Shown here: positions 49,589-58,925 of the stretch, piece by piece
Layout: each line of letters starts with the position of its first letter
How positions within the stretch are numbered: the stretch's first letter is position 1
From: Burkholderiales bacterium
GTDB taxonomy: Bacteria > Pseudomonadota > Gammaproteobacteria > Burkholderiales > Burkholderiaceae_C
Direction: 5' to 3'
DNA length: 64,000 bases
Assembly: GCA_016185015.1 (NCBI GenBank)
Contig: JACPOI010000002.1
Span: forward strand, 1-64,000
Position numbers and translations under genes: made by a program
Notes under the pieces: generated by a model
What the model saw: the letters and a program-made list of their open reading frames with translations, nothing else
The model's database searches: none
Told to the model about the DNA's origin: nothing

Positions 49589-49897
49589 TCAGCCCCAGGC
49601 CTTGAGGTACTCATCCCAATGAGTCTCAACAGGTGACAGATTCCCCAAGGTCTCCTTGACCAGCGCGATCTCGCGGTCGTGCTCGGCCTCCAGCAAACCG
49701 CCGCGCATCTTCTGAAAGCCGCAGTACAGCAGGTAGGTGTTCATCACGTCGGTCTCGCAGTAGCGGCGGATGTCGTCCAGCTTGCCATCCAGTTAGGCCG
49801 GGGAAGCCGCAGAGCTTGGCCATGGCGTCCGCAGCGCACGCAGGCTGGCGATGTCGGGAATGAATTCGATGATGAAGAGCAGAACAGGGGATCTCAT
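49589..49897 (-). pseudogene. decayed PolB-like 3'-5' exonuclease gene
   Basis: The minus strand from ATG 49895-49897 reads SPVLLFIIEFIPDIASLRAL, matching the family N-terminus where LVFDIETIPD is expected; the catalytic DxE has become IxE. After about 20 codons most of the middle is lost. A fragment AMAKLCGFPG in another frame remains, then an in-frame TAA. The family C-terminus DDIRRYCETDVMNTYLLYC then continues to the normal end HWDEYLKAWG. About 100 of roughly 250 codons remain. It lies just downstream of rpoS and cannot give an active nuclease. Confidence 0.8.
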
Positions 49898-49976
49898 GCC
49901 TCGGCTTTGGCAGTCAGGGCATGAACTCTCCTAGGGACGTATCAGCCCGCCCTCCCCCAGCGAGGGAGGGTTCAGA

Positions 49977-50951
49977 TCAGAGAAGGGCTTCACGCGTGAT
50001 GCCGCGGCGGGCCAGGTGGCGCTTGAGCTTGAACAGCGCCTCGTTCTGCACCTGGCGCACGCGCTCGCGCGTCAGGCCCAGGCGCTGGCTCAGCACGTCC
50101 AGGGTCTCGGGCTCGTGGTCGTGCAGACCGTAGCGACCTTCCAGCACCTCGCGCTCGCGCTCCGACAGGCTCATCAGCCAGTCCTCCAGCAGACGCTCGA
50201 CCTCGTGCGCCTGCGTGATGCCGCTGGGGTCGATGGCCAGCTCGTCCACCACGGTGTCGCCCAGGGTCTGTTCGCCATCCACGCGGTCCAGCGCCGCGTC
50301 GAGCGAGCGCGGCGTCTCGGCCAGGGCCAGCAACTCGGCCACCTCATGGACGTCGCGCCGCAGGAAATCCGCCACGTCCTCGACCCGCACCCCCTCCGGG
50401 CGGCGCGCCACGAAAGCAGCGTCGTTCTCGAGCTCGCGGCGCGCGCGCAGCACCTGCTGCAGTTCGCGCACCACGTTGACGGGCAGACGGATCATCCGCC
50501 CCTGCTGCATCAACGCGCGCTCCACCGACTGCCGTATCCACCAGGTGGCATAGGTGGAGAAGCGGAAACCGCGCTCGGGTTCGAACTTCTCGATCGCGTG
50601 CATCAGGCCGAGGTTGCCCTCCTCGATCAGGTCCGACAACGGCACGCCGCGCCCCAGATAGAGCTTGGCGATGCTGACCACCAGGCGCAGGTTGTGCTCG
50701 ATCATGCTCTGGCGCGCAGCAAAGTCGCCGGCCCGCGCACGCACGGCGGTCTCGTACTCCTGCTCGGGGGTGAAAAGCTCGGTGCGGCGCACATGGCGCA
50801 GATAGGCGGTGAGTGCGTCGCCCGAATCGGCGGCCAGCTCGCCCACGGCCGGCGTGGGCGCGTCGGTGTCGGCCGCAGTGGCCGACGCGCGGCCCTCAAG
50901 CGAGGTTGCGTTGCGCGCGTCGTCTTTGCCGTGGAGGGAGCGTCGGGGCAT
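49977..50951 (-). CDS. rpoS: RNA polymerase sigma factor RpoS
   Basis: The 324-residue stationary-phase/general-stress sigma factor has region 1.2 in [20 protein letters not shown] and region 2 in [20 protein letters not shown] and [20 protein letters not shown]. Region 4 contains [19 protein letters not shown] and ends [20 protein letters not shown]. The surE-pcm-nlpD-rpoS order confirms RpoS rather than RpoH or RpoD. In this arrangement a main rpoS promoter often lies inside nlpD. Confidence 0.96.
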   Translation of the reverse strand: MPRRSLHGKDDARNATSLEGRASATAADTDAPTPAVGELAADSGDALTAYLRHVRRTELFTPEQEYETAVRARAGDFAARQSMIEHNLRLVVSIAKLYLGRGVPLSDLIEEGNLGLMHAIEKFEPERGFRFSTYATWWIRQSVERALMQQGRMIRLPVNVVRELQQVLRARRELENDAAFVARRPEGVRVEDVADFLRRDVHEVAELLALAETPRSLDAALDRVDGEQTLGDTVVDELAIDPSGITQAHEVERLLEDWLMSLSEREREVLEGRYGLHDHEPETLDVLSQRLGLTRERVRQVQNEALFKLKRHLARRGITREALL

Positions 50952-50980
50952 GACTGTTCCTCACGGCTTGCGATAGGCCC

Positions 50981-51862
50981 CTAGCGGGGCGGGAGGTACT
51001 TGAGCGGGTCAACCGGCTTGCCCTGGCGCCGCACCTCGAAGTGCAACTTCACGCGGTCGGCATCGCTGTTGCCCATCTCGGCGATCTTCTGGCCCTTGCG
51101 CACGGCCTGGTCTTCCTTGACCAGCAGCGTCTTGTTGTGGGCGTAGGCCGTCAGGTAGGTGTTGTTGTGCTTGAGGATGATGAGGTTGCCGTAGCCGCGC
51201 AGGCCGGCACCGACATAGACCACACGCCCTTCGGCCGCGGCCAGCACCGGCTCGCCCGCCGCGCCGCCCAGGTCGAGGCCCTTGTTCTTCAGCTCGTCGA
51301 AGCCCGCCAGCACCGGACCGGGCACGGGCCAGATCCAGCTCAGACCGGATTCGGTGGCCGCTGCAGGCTCTGCTGCTGCGGCGGCGACCCCCGGCTTGGC
51401 CGCGGCGCTCGATGCCTGGCCAGGCTGGACCTGGCTCGACGCGATGCTGGAAGAACTGATGGGTCGGGTCACGACACCATTGCTCTCGGCGGCAGGCACG
51501 GTCGTGGTCGGCGGGGTCACGCGCAGGACCTGCCCCACCTCGATCTGGTTGGGCTGGGCCAGGTTGTTCCAGGCCGCAATGTCTTTCCAGTTCTGCCCGG
51601 TCTCCAGCCCGATGCGGATCAGCGTCTCGCCGGGCTTGACGGTGTAGTAGCCCACCTTGCCGGCGTTCTCGAAGCCCGGCGGCTGCTTGACGGCCACGGT
51701 GTTGGGATCCATTGCCGGCCTGGACACAGCGGTGCGCCGCTCCTCGACCGGGGCGCGGCTGGTCGGGCTCGTGCCGCACGCCACCAGGAGCAGCGTACCA
51801 GCCACCAGCAAACCCAACGACCCTGCTCGTCGCGTATAGACCGTCATAGATGATTCCTTCAT
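50981..51862 (-). CDS. nlpD: NlpD-type lipoprotein (LysM and degenerate M23)
   Basis: The 293-residue outer-membrane lipoprotein has signal and lipobox LLLVACGTS near residue 29 and a LysM domain (YYTVKPGETLIRIGLETGQN). A low-complexity linker leads to a C-terminal M23 domain (PVPGPVLAGFDELKNKGLDL to the end). The first zinc histidine (usually HxGxD) is replaced here (NKGLD), so it should be an inactive M23 that activates cell-wall amidases, as NlpD/EnvC do. The start may be ATG 51862 or 51847 (MTVYTRR). It lies 29 bp upstream of rpoS and overlaps the pcm stop. Confidence 0.9.
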   Translation of the reverse strand: MKESSMTVYTRRAGSLGLLVAGTLLLVACGTSPTSRAPVEERRTAVSRPAMDPNTVAVKQPPGFENAGKVGYYTVKPGETLIRIGLETGQNWKDIAAWNNLAQPNQIEVGQVLRVTPPTTTVPAAESNGVVTRPISSSSIASSQVQPGQASSAAAKPGVAAAAAEPAAATESGLSWIWPVPGPVLAGFDELKNKGLDLGGAAGEPVLAAAEGRVVYVGAGLRGYGNLIILKHNNTYLTAYAHNKTLLVKEDQAVRKGQKIAEMGNSDADRVKLHFEVRRQGKPVDPLKYLPPR

Positions 51863-52671
51863 GCGATGCCCGATTTTAGGGGGACAAAGTGCACCGCCTC
51901 AAGCAGGGTGTGCTGCACCCCCGCCGCGGTCTTGTCCAGCACCAGCAAGGCCTGGGCGCCACCCGCAGCACTGGCCACCGGCGCCACCAGGCGCCCGCCC
52001 ACGGCGAGCTGTTCGATCCAGGCCTGCGGCACCGCTTCGCCGCCGGCCGCCGCAATGATGCCGGCATAGGGTGCCCCCTGGGCGAAGCCGGCCATGCCGT
52101 CGCCGAAGAGCAGGTGCACATTGGGCAGGCGCAGCGGGCGCAGGTTCTCGCGCGCCTTGTCGTGCAGGCCGCGCAGGCGCTCGATGCTGTAGACCTCTTT
52201 CACCAGCAGGCTCAGCACGGCGGCCTGGTAGCCGCAACCGGTGCCGATCTCCAGCACCCGACCCATGGGTTCCGTGCGCCCGGCCAGCAACAACTCGATC
52301 ATGCGCGCCACGACATTGGGCTTGGAGATGGTCTGGCCCAGGCCGATGGGCAGGCTGGTGTCCTCGTAAGCCTGGGTGGCCAGCGCCGTGTCGACGAAAC
52401 GGTGCCGCTCCACACGGCCCATGGCTTCGAGCACCCGCGCCTCCTTGATGCCCTGCGCGGCCAGCTTTTTCACCATGGCCAGACGCACCGCCTGGGAGTC
52501 CAGGCCCAGGCCCTGCGGCGTGGGCGCGGCCCATCCAGGGCGCTGCAGACCGACGACGGGCGCCAGGGTCGCCGGCGCGCTACGCTGCGCCGCTGGCGAG
52601 GCGGGGCGCGCGGCGGCGGCGGCCGGTCGATCCAGCCGCACCGGAAAGCCGGGGCGCGGACGCGAATTCAT
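51859..52671 (-). CDS. pcm: protein-L-isoaspartate O-methyltransferase
   Basis: The 270-residue SAM enzyme repairs isoaspartyl residues in aged proteins. The core matches Pcm: [20 protein letters not shown], then SAM motif [20 protein letters not shown], then [20 protein letters not shown]. The N-terminal extension of about 60 residues is rich in proline and alanine and unusual for E. coli Pcm but common in this group. The ATG overlaps the surE stop by 4 bp, and its stop overlaps nlpD, giving a tightly coupled stress operon. Confidence 0.94.
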   Translation of the reverse strand: MNSRPRPGFPVRLDRPAAAAARPASPAAQRSAPATLAPVVGLQRPGWAAPTPQGLGLDSQAVRLAMVKKLAAQGIKEARVLEAMGRVERHRFVDTALATQAYEDTSLPIGLGQTISKPNVVARMIELLLAGRTEPMGRVLEIGTGCGYQAAVLSLLVKEVYSIERLRGLHDKARENLRPLRLPNVHLLFGDGMAGFAQGAPYAGIIAAAGGEAVPQAWIEQLAVGGRLVAPVASAAGGAQALLVLDKTAAGVQHTLLEAVHFVPLKSGIA

Positions 52672-53438
52672 GACGGCCCTTTGCCCGTGCGCTGGGCCAT
52701 GGACTGCGCCCAGTAACCCAGGCGCTCGTGGTCGGACAAGTCCACCTTGAGCGGCGTCACCGAGACGTGACCCTGGGCAGTGGCGTGAAAGTCGGTGCCC
52801 TCGCTCTCGTCCATGGCAGGACCAGCCGCACCGATCCAGTACATGGTCTCGCCGCGCGGACTGGTCTGGGTGATGACCGGTTCGGCCGCATGGCGCCGCC
52901 CCAGGCGGCAGACCTTGACGGACTTGAGTTGCGCCTGCGGCAGGCAGGGGATGTTGACGTTGAGCAGCCAGGGCTGCGCGTCCCCGGTGCGGTGACTGAT
53001 CATCTGCTCGACCAGTTCCCGCGCCCGGGCGGCCGCGGCGTCCAGGTGCTTCCAGCCTTTCTCGGTCTGCGAGAAGGCGATGGCCGGGATGCCGAAGAGA
53101 TACCCCTCCATGGCCGCCCCGACCGTGCCGGAATAGATGGTGTCGTCGCCCATGTTGGCGCCGTTGTTGATGCCCGAGACCACCAGGTCGGGCCGGTAGC
53201 CCAGCAGGCCGGTCAGGGCGATGTGCACGCAGTCGGCCGGTGTGCCATTGACGTAGCGAAAGCCGTTGGCCGCGCGGTGCACGTAGAGCGGGGAATGCAG
53301 GGTCAGCGCGTTGGACTTGGCGCTGTTGTTGTGCTCGGGTGCCACCACTTCGACCTCGGCCACGTCCTTGAGCGCCTCGTACAAGGCCACGATGCCGGGC
53401 GCCTGGTAGCCATCGTCGTTGGAGATCAGGATTTTCAT
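52668..53438 (-). CDS. surE: 5'/3'-nucleotidase SurE
   Basis: The 256-residue metal-dependent nucleotidase has the N-terminal [15 protein letters not shown] holding the metal-binding aspartates, [20 protein letters not shown], and [20 protein letters not shown] near the end. ATG 53436-53438 fits the family start; an in-frame ATG three codons upstream is possible. It is the first gene of the surE-pcm-nlpD-rpoS operon. Confidence 0.95.
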   Translation of the reverse strand: MKILISNDDGYQAPGIVALYEALKDVAEVEVVAPEHNNSAKSNALTLHSPLYVHRAANGFRYVNGTPADCVHIALTGLLGYRPDLVVSGINNGANMGDDTIYSGTVGAAMEGYLFGIPAIAFSQTEKGWKHLDAAAARARELVEQMISHRTGDAQPWLLNVNIPCLPQAQLKSVKVCRLGRRHAAEPVITQTSPRGETMYWIGAAGPAMDESEGTDFHATAQGHVSVTPLKVDLSDHERLGYWAQSMAQRTGKGPS

Positions 53439-53571
53439 GGTTGGCATGTCTGCGTCTATTGTAGGTGGCCGGCCTCTGCCCCTTGACTCGCGTCACGCGT
53501 GGGACAAGAGGGGAAACAGCCTTGCACGTATCATGCCCGACGCACTTCAGCACAAAAACAGGAGACACGGA

Positions 53572-54425
53572 ATGCACGCATGCTGATCGTGCAGAACAAG
53601 TACCAGATCAAGCCGCCCCTGCCTTTCGTGCCGGGCGCCGAATACGCCGGCGTGGTCGAAGCCCTGGGCGAGTGTGTGACGAACCTGAAGGTCGGCCAGC
53701 ACGTGGCCTGCCTCTCGGGCACCGGCGGCTTCGGCACCCACACCCTGGCGACAGCCGCCCTGTGCCTGCCGCTGCCCGCGGGTTTTCCCTTCACCGATGC
53801 GGCGGCCTTCATCATGACCTACGCCACCTCGCACCACGCGCTGGTCGATCGCGCCCAACTCCAGGCCGGTGAGACGGTGCTGGTGCTGGGCGCGGCCGGT
53901 GGTGTGGGCACCGCCGCCATCCAGATCGCCAAGGCCATGGGTGCGCGTGTGATCGCCGCGGCCTCCAGCGACGACAAGTGCGCGCTGTGCAAGACCATCG
54001 GCGCCGACGAGACCATCAACTACAGCACCCAGGACCTGCGCGAACAGCTCAAGGCCCTGACCGGCGGCAAGGGCCCCAACGTGGTCTACGACCCCGTGGG
54101 CGGCGACCTGGCCGAGCCGGCCCTGCGCTCCATCGCCTGGCGCGGCCGTTACCTGGTGGTGGGTTTTGCCGCTGGCCCCATTCCCGCCCTGCCCCTGAAC
54201 CTGCCGCTGCTCAAGGGCGCCTCCATCGTGGGTGTGTTCTGGGGCGAGTTCGCGCGCCGTGAACCGCAGGCCAACGCCGCCATGATGATGGCCCTGGCCC
54301 AGTGGTACGGCCAGGGTAAGGTCAAACCCGTGATCGACAGCACCCTGCCCATGAGCGAACTCAAGGCCGCCTACGCGCGCATGGGCGGGCGCGACGTGAA
54401 GGGCAAGCTTGTGCTCGTGAATTGA
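53572..54425 (+). pseudogene. 5'-deleted NADPH:quinone oxidoreductase-like gene
   Basis: The body is a medium-chain zinc-independent quinone oxidoreductase: QIKPPLPFVPGAEYAGVVEA, NADPH motif VLVLGAAGGVGTAAIQIAKA, and the end GRDVKGKLVLVN. The original start survives as CAGGAG before ATG 53572 but reads MHAC then TGA. From ATG 53580 the correct frame resumes at LIVQNKYQIKPPL, a place normally about 45-50 residues into the protein. So about 140 bp of the catalytic N-terminus was deleted, shifting the frame. A shortened product from ATG 53580 (281 residues) could still be made but lacks part of the GroES-like domain. Confidence 0.7.
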
Positions 54426-54536
54426 TGGGCGCGGGCCGCTGCGGCCCACCTCTTCGCTGCAACATGTCTTTCGACCCGTTGCAAAAAAATCTTCATGTCC
54501 GCTGTCTAGAATTCCGGGCTCCATTCGTCGTGCTGG

Positions 54537-56099
54537 ATGACACACCAGCACGGAAAGCCCATGCACCCGACACCCTCGACCTCCCCTGACGCCGTACCGC
54601 CCCTGGCCGGCCGGCGCGAATGGATCGGCCTGGCGCTGATCGCCCTGCCCTGCGCCGTCTACGCCATGGACCTCACGGTGCTCAACCTGGCCCTGCCGGC
54701 CATCAGCGCCGACCTGCAGCCCACGCCTTCTCAACTGCTGTGGATCGTGGACATCTACGGCTTCCTCGTGGCGGGTTTCCTGATCACCATGGGCACGTTG
54801 GGCGACCGTATCGGCCGCCGGCGCCTGCTGCTGATCGGCGCCGCGGCCTTTGCGGCAGCCAGTACCCTGGCTGCTTTCGCGCACAGCGCCGAGGCGCTGA
54901 TCGCCCTGCGCGCCCTGCTGGGCGTGGCCGGGGCCACGCTGGCGCCCTCCACGCTCTCGCTGATCCGCAACATGTTCCACGACGAGCGGCAACGCCAGTT
55001 CGCCATCGGTATCTGGATCACCGCCTTCTCGGTGGGCAGTGCGATCGGGCCGCTGGCCGGCGGCCTGCTGCTGCAGTGGTTCCCCTGGGGTTCGGTCTTC
55101 CTGGCCGCGGTCCCGGTCATGCTGCTGCTCCTGCTGCTGGGTCCGTCCTTGCTGCCCGAGTACCGTGACCCGCAGGCCGGTCGCCTGGACCTGGCCAGCG
55201 TGGCCCTGTCGCTGGCCACAGTGCTGCCCCTGATCTGGGGCCTGAAGCAGTTGGCCGAATCCGGTCCGCATGTGGCCGCCTTCGCGGCGCTGATGGGCGG
55301 CCTGAGCCTGGGGGCCGTGTTCGTGCGGCGCCAGTCCCGGCTGGCCTACCCGCTGCTGGACCTGGGCCTGTTCCGCCGCCCGGCCTTCGCGGCGGCACTG
55401 ACCACCTACGCGCTGTCCTGCCTGGCCATGTTCGGCGTCTACATCTTCATCACGCAGTACCTGCAGGGTGTGCTGGGCCTGAGCCCGCTGGCCGCCGGCC
55501 TGGCCACCGTGCCCTGGGCGTTGAGTTTCGTCGTGGGGTCGCTGCTGGCGCCCCGGCTGGCGCGGCGCTGGCCACCACACCAGCTGCTGGCAGCGGCGCT
55601 GCTGATGGCTGCCTCTGGTTTTGCCCTGCTGCTGCTCACCCATGACCTGACCACCTTGCCGGTGCTGATCGTGGCCACGGTGGTCATGAGCCTGGGCATG
55701 GCGCCGGTCTTCACCATCGGCACGGAAATCGTCGTCACCTCGGCGCCGCCCGAGCGCGCCGGGGCCGCCTCTGCCATGGCCGAAACCGCCTCCGAGTTCA
55801 GCGGTGCCTGCGGCATCGCCATCTTCGGCAGCCTGGGTACCTGGCTCTATCGCGAACGACTGCTGGCGTCACTGCCAGCCGATGTGCCGGCCGACAGCGC
55901 GACGGCCGCCGGCGCCACCCTGGGCGGCGCACTGGCTGCTGCCGCAGCCCTGCCGGAGGCGACAGGGACCCTGCTGCGCGAGGCGGCACGCCTGGCCTTC
56001 ACCGACGCCCTGCATGCCACGGCGGCGGTCGGCACGCTCCTGCTGCTGCTGGCGGCCGTGCTGGTGCGGCGCATGCTGACGCCGCGAACGCAGCCCTGA
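54537..56099 (+). CDS. MFS multidrug exporter, DHA2 (14-helix) family
   Basis: The 520-residue inner-membrane transporter begins the family pattern with AMDLTVLNLALPAISADLQP, where the aspartate lies in helix 1. It has TMGTLGDRIGRRRLLLIGAA between helices 2 and 3 and about 14 helices overall. It resembles SmvA/QacA-type drug:proton antiporters. ATG 54537 and 54561 (MHPTPS) are both possible. No adjacent TetR-type regulator is seen. The substrate is unknown. Confidence 0.92.
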   Translation: MTHQHGKPMHPTPSTSPDAVPPLAGRREWIGLALIALPCAVYAMDLTVLNLALPAISADLQPTPSQLLWIVDIYGFLVAGFLITMGTLGDRIGRRRLLLIGAAAFAAASTLAAFAHSAEALIALRALLGVAGATLAPSTLSLIRNMFHDERQRQFAIGIWITAFSVGSAIGPLAGGLLLQWFPWGSVFLAAVPVMLLLLLLGPSLLPEYRDPQAGRLDLASVALSLATVLPLIWGLKQLAESGPHVAAFAALMGGLSLGAVFVRRQSRLAYPLLDLGLFRRPAFAAALTTYALSCLAMFGVYIFITQYLQGVLGLSPLAAGLATVPWALSFVVGSLLAPRLARRWPPHQLLAAALLMAASGFALLLLTHDLTTLPVLIVATVVMSLGMAPVFTIGTEIVVTSAPPERAGAASAMAETASEFSGACGIAIFGSLGTWLYRERLLASLPADVPADSATAAGATLGGALAAAAALPEATGTLLREAARLAFTDALHATAAVGTLLLLLAAVLVRRMLTPRTQP

Positions 56100-56105
56100 A
56101 ACGAA

Positions 56106-56127
56106 TCAAGGCCCCGGAGGGCCTTGA
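56106..56127. terminator. weak bidirectional hairpin between MFS gene and tRNA-His
   Basis: TCAAGGCC pairs with GGCCTTGA around a 6-nt loop, with no strong T-run on the plus strand and TTCGTTTC on the minus strand. It lies between convergent transcripts, so it probably ends one or both. Confidence 0.45.
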
Positions 56128-56142
56128 TGCTGTGTGATGGGA

Positions 56143-56219
56143 TGGGGTGGCTGATGGGACTCGAACCCACGACGACAGGAATCACAATCCTGGACTCTAC
56201 CAACTGAGCTACAGCCACC
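56143..56219 (-). tRNA. tRNA-His (anticodon GTG)
   Basis: The minus strand folds as a full cloverleaf. The acceptor is GTGGCTG/CAGCCAC with an extra 5' G opposite C73, as required for tRNA-His. The anticodon loop is TTGTGAT, the T-arm GGGTTCGAGTC, and the 3' CCA is encoded. Anticodon GTG is read directly. Confidence 0.96.
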
Positions 56220-56247
56220 GCAAGGCTGAAATTATAACCTCAGTCGC

Positions 56248-58179
56248 TCACGAGGCGTTGCGCGCCGCAGGCAGGGCATTCGCGGGGCGCGGCACCTTGA
56301 TCTGCACCTTGAGGCGTTCCTGCAGCAATTGGTAGTAGGCCTGGCCTTCGGCCTGCATCCACCACTGGGCGTACTGGGCGCGGTCCTGGCGCTGGGCATC
56401 GGCCGCGGCGACGGGACGCTCCACGCGCTTGATGATGCGGGCCACGACGTAACCCTGGGCACCGAGGTCGACCCCCACCCACTGCGGCAGCTGGGCCGCA
56501 TCGGCGCGCAGCACGGCATCGACCACGGCCGCCGGCAGGTTCTGCGTCTGGTCGCGCGACACCACCTGGGTGGCGGCCGTCGCGGCGCCCGCCGGGTTGG
56601 CCTTCCAGGCCGCCAGTTTCTGCTGGCCTTCCTGGCGCGCCAGTTCGGCCGCACGTGCCTGCACCACACGCTCGCGCACGATGGGGCGCACCTCGGCCAG
56701 CGGCAGCGTGCGCGCCGGGGTGTGGCGGGTAATTCGCGCGGCCGCCAGCTGGCTGGGGGCGATCTCCACCGCTTCGGTGTTGCGTTTGTTGTTCACGCTG
56801 TCGGGGCTGAAGACCGCCTCCAGGAACTTGGCGCTGGCCAGCACACCCTTGGCACCGGGCACCGGCTCGCGCAGCAGGCCGTTGGCCGTCTGGATTTCGA
56901 GCTTGAGCTTGTCGGCCACGGGCTTGAGGCTGTCGGACTGTTCGTAGACGCCGTTGGTGAAGGCTTCGGCAGCCTCGGCGTAGCGGGCACGTGCCTGCTG
57001 GTTCTTCAGGTCCTCTTCCAGGCTGGCACGCAGTTCGGCAAAGCTTTTCTGCTTGGGCGCCTTGATGTCGGTCACACGGATGACGTGGAAGCCGAAGTCG
57101 GACTCGACCACTTCGCTGATCTCGCCCTTCTTCAGGGCAAAGGCGGCCTCCTCGAAAGGCTTGACCATGGCGCCGCGCGGGAAGAAGTCGAGGTCGCCGC
57201 CATTGGGGGCCGAACCCGGATCCTGCGAGTGCTTGCGCGCCAGCTGGGCAAAGGTGTCGGGCGCCTTGCGCGCCTGGGCCAGCAACTCCTGCGCGCGCTC
57301 GCGCGCCTTCTGGCGCTCGGCTGCGGAAGCATCCTTGGCCGCGGAGATCAGGATGTGGCTGGCGCGACGCTCCTCGGGGCCGCTCAGGCGCGCGGCGTTC
57401 TGTTCGTAATAGCTGCGCACGTCCTGCTCATTGAGCTTGATCGTCTTGCGCACGGCATCGATGTCCAGCACGATGTACTCGATGCTGGCCTGCTCGGGCG
57501 CCTGGAACAGGGCCTGGTTGGCCTGGTAGAAGGCTTCAAGTTCGCTGTCTTCGGGTTTGACGCGTGCGGCGAAATCGGCCACGGCAAAACGTGCCACTTG
57601 CACTTCACGCCGCTCGAAGTAGGCGCTGAGCGCCAGATCGGCCGGCACGGCCTGGATGAAGGCGGTCTGGGCCACGCCGGCCTGCACCTGGCGTGCCGCC
57701 AGGTCGCTGCGCATGCGGGCCTCGAACATCTCGGGGCTCATGCCCTGGCGGCCCAGCAGCTGGCGATAACGCTCCATGTCGAGCGTGCCATCGGGGCGGC
57801 GCAACTCGGCAATGGCGGGGATGGATTGCAGTTCGCGCGCCAGGCGTGCGTCGCTGGTGCCCAGGTGGGCCGCCTGTGCGGCCTGCACCAGCACTCGCTC
57901 GCGCACCAGACGCTCCAGCGTGCCGTAGCGCGCCTGCTCGGAGTCGAGCAGCTTGGCGTCGATGGTGGGCATCAGCTGGCGCACGCGCTCGATCTCTTCG
58001 CGGTGCGCCGCCTCCCATTCGCCACGTGTGATCTCGACGCGGCCGATGCGGGCCACCGTCTGGTCCTGTTCGCGGAAACGGGTGTAGCCATCGATGCCGA
58101 CCAGCACGAAAGACGGGATGATCACCAGAAACAGGACGATCATCATGATCTTGGTGTGCTTGCGTACGTAGTCAAACAT
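56248..58179 (-). CDS. ppiD: membrane-anchored periplasmic folding factor PpiD (SurA-like)
   Basis: The 643-residue protein has an N-terminal anchor helix (TKIMMIVLFLVIIPSFVLVG) and a large SurA-N-like chaperone domain. A parvulin domain follows near the middle (RRASHILISAAKDASAAERQ, NGGDLDFFPRGAMVKPFEEA, DFGFHVIRVTDIKAPKQKSF), then a second long helical region. It assists newly exported proteins at the SecYEG exit. ATG 58177-58179 (MFDYVRKHTK) is the typical start. It lies between two tRNA genes on the same strand. Confidence 0.95.
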   Translation of the reverse strand: MFDYVRKHTKIMMIVLFLVIIPSFVLVGIDGYTRFREQDQTVARIGRVEITRGEWEAAHREEIERVRQLMPTIDAKLLDSEQARYGTLERLVRERVLVQAAQAAHLGTSDARLARELQSIPAIAELRRPDGTLDMERYRQLLGRQGMSPEMFEARMRSDLAARQVQAGVAQTAFIQAVPADLALSAYFERREVQVARFAVADFAARVKPEDSELEAFYQANQALFQAPEQASIEYIVLDIDAVRKTIKLNEQDVRSYYEQNAARLSGPEERRASHILISAAKDASAAERQKARERAQELLAQARKAPDTFAQLARKHSQDPGSAPNGGDLDFFPRGAMVKPFEEAAFALKKGEISEVVESDFGFHVIRVTDIKAPKQKSFAELRASLEEDLKNQQARARYAEAAEAFTNGVYEQSDSLKPVADKLKLEIQTANGLLREPVPGAKGVLASAKFLEAVFSPDSVNNKRNTEAVEIAPSQLAAARITRHTPARTLPLAEVRPIVRERVVQARAAELARQEGQQKLAAWKANPAGAATAATQVVSRDQTQNLPAAVVDAVLRADAAQLPQWVGVDLGAQGYVVARIIKRVERPVAAADAQRQDRAQYAQWWMQAEGQAYYQLLQERLKVQIKVPRPANALPAARNAS

Positions 58180-58205
58180 GGGAACGCTCTCCATCGAAAA
58201 AACAA

Positions 58206-58230
58206 AAAGGCGAACACATCGTTCGCCTTT
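58206..58230 (-). terminator. terminator after tRNA-Val
   Basis: On the minus strand AAAGGCGAAC pairs with GTTCGCCTTT around a 5-nt loop, followed by further T residues. It lies 9 bp beyond the tRNA-Val 3' end and 27 bp upstream of the ppiD start. Confidence 0.8.
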
Positions 58231-58238
58231 GCCTGGGT

Positions 58239-58314
58239 TGGTGGGTGCTGACGGGGTCGAACCGCCGACCTACTCCGTGTAAAGGAGCCGCTCTGCCAAC
58301 TGAGCTAAGCACCC
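58239..58314 (-). tRNA. tRNA-Val (anticodon TAC)
   Basis: The minus strand gives a complete cloverleaf. The acceptor is GGGTGCT/AGCACCC, the D-arm AGCTCAGTTGGCAGAGC, the anticodon loop TTTACAC, and the T-arm GGTTCGACCCC; CCA is encoded. Anticodon TAC reads valine GUA/GUG codons. It lies 17 bp downstream of hupB and may be cut from the same transcript. Confidence 0.96.
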
Positions 58315-58331
58315 CACCGAAACAGGTCGGA

Positions 58332-58604
58332 TCAGTTCAGTGCATCCTTCAGGGCCTTGCCCGGACGGAACTTCGGCACCTTGGCTGCCTTGATTTTAAT
58401 CGCTGCGCCGGTGCGGGGATTGCGGCCGGTGCGGGCGGCACGCTTGCCGACGGCGAACGTGCCAAAACCCACCAGGGAAACGGAGCCGCCCTTTTTCAGC
58501 GTGGTCTTGACGGCACCAATGGTGGACTCCAGAGCGCGGGTCGCGGCTGCCTTGGAAATGTCGGCATGCTTGGCGATGTGCTCGATCAGTTCAGTCTTGT
58601 TCAC
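58332..58604 (-). CDS. hupB: DNA-binding protein HU-beta type
   Basis: The 90-residue nucleoid protein begins [20 protein letters not shown] and has [20 protein letters not shown] with the conserved proline of the DNA-intercalating arm (RNPRTG). It has exactly the normal length. It may be co-transcribed with tRNA-Val. Arm and dimer residues follow HU rather than IHF patterns. Confidence 0.97.
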   Translation of the reverse strand: MNKTELIEHIAKHADISKAAATRALESTIGAVKTTLKKGGSVSLVGFGTFAVGKRAARTGRNPRTGAAIKIKAAKVPKFRPGKALKDALN

Positions 58605-58925
58605 AAATATCCCCTTGTATGGAAACTGCGTTGGTCAGTGTGTCTTGTCAGAAATTTTGGCTTGCCGGTCCGGTCGGGCGAACCGGTGTCGGGTGGCTGG
58701 GCCTGCAGCTTGCACTGCTGCATGCGATTAGAGCGAGGGATGTTATCCGTGTCAACATGGCATGCGGCATTACAACAGCGCGGGGGCGAATTCTAGACGG
58801 ATTTTTCACGCTCCTCCCCGCGGATCTTCACAAATAAATTTTTCTCGTGCGGTGGGTCAACACTTTTCGCCGCGGAGAGAGGCCCGTAGTTGCCGCTCAC
58901 CCGCATGAGCAAAAGGCGCACCACA
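58605..58925. other. intergenic region before hupB
   Basis: These 321 bases lie upstream of hupB and downstream of the EamA exporter gene. They should hold the hupB promoter and leader. I find no ORF, RNA gene or repeat. An AT-rich stretch at about 58823-58845 is the least GC-rich part and may be a promoter or UP element. Confidence 0.4.

Noticed and set aside
49950-49970. CCCTCCC...GGGAGGG inverted repeat downstream of rpoS
   Set aside because: The stem is good but no T-tract follows on the minus strand; it may only weaken elongation. Left out of the terminator list.
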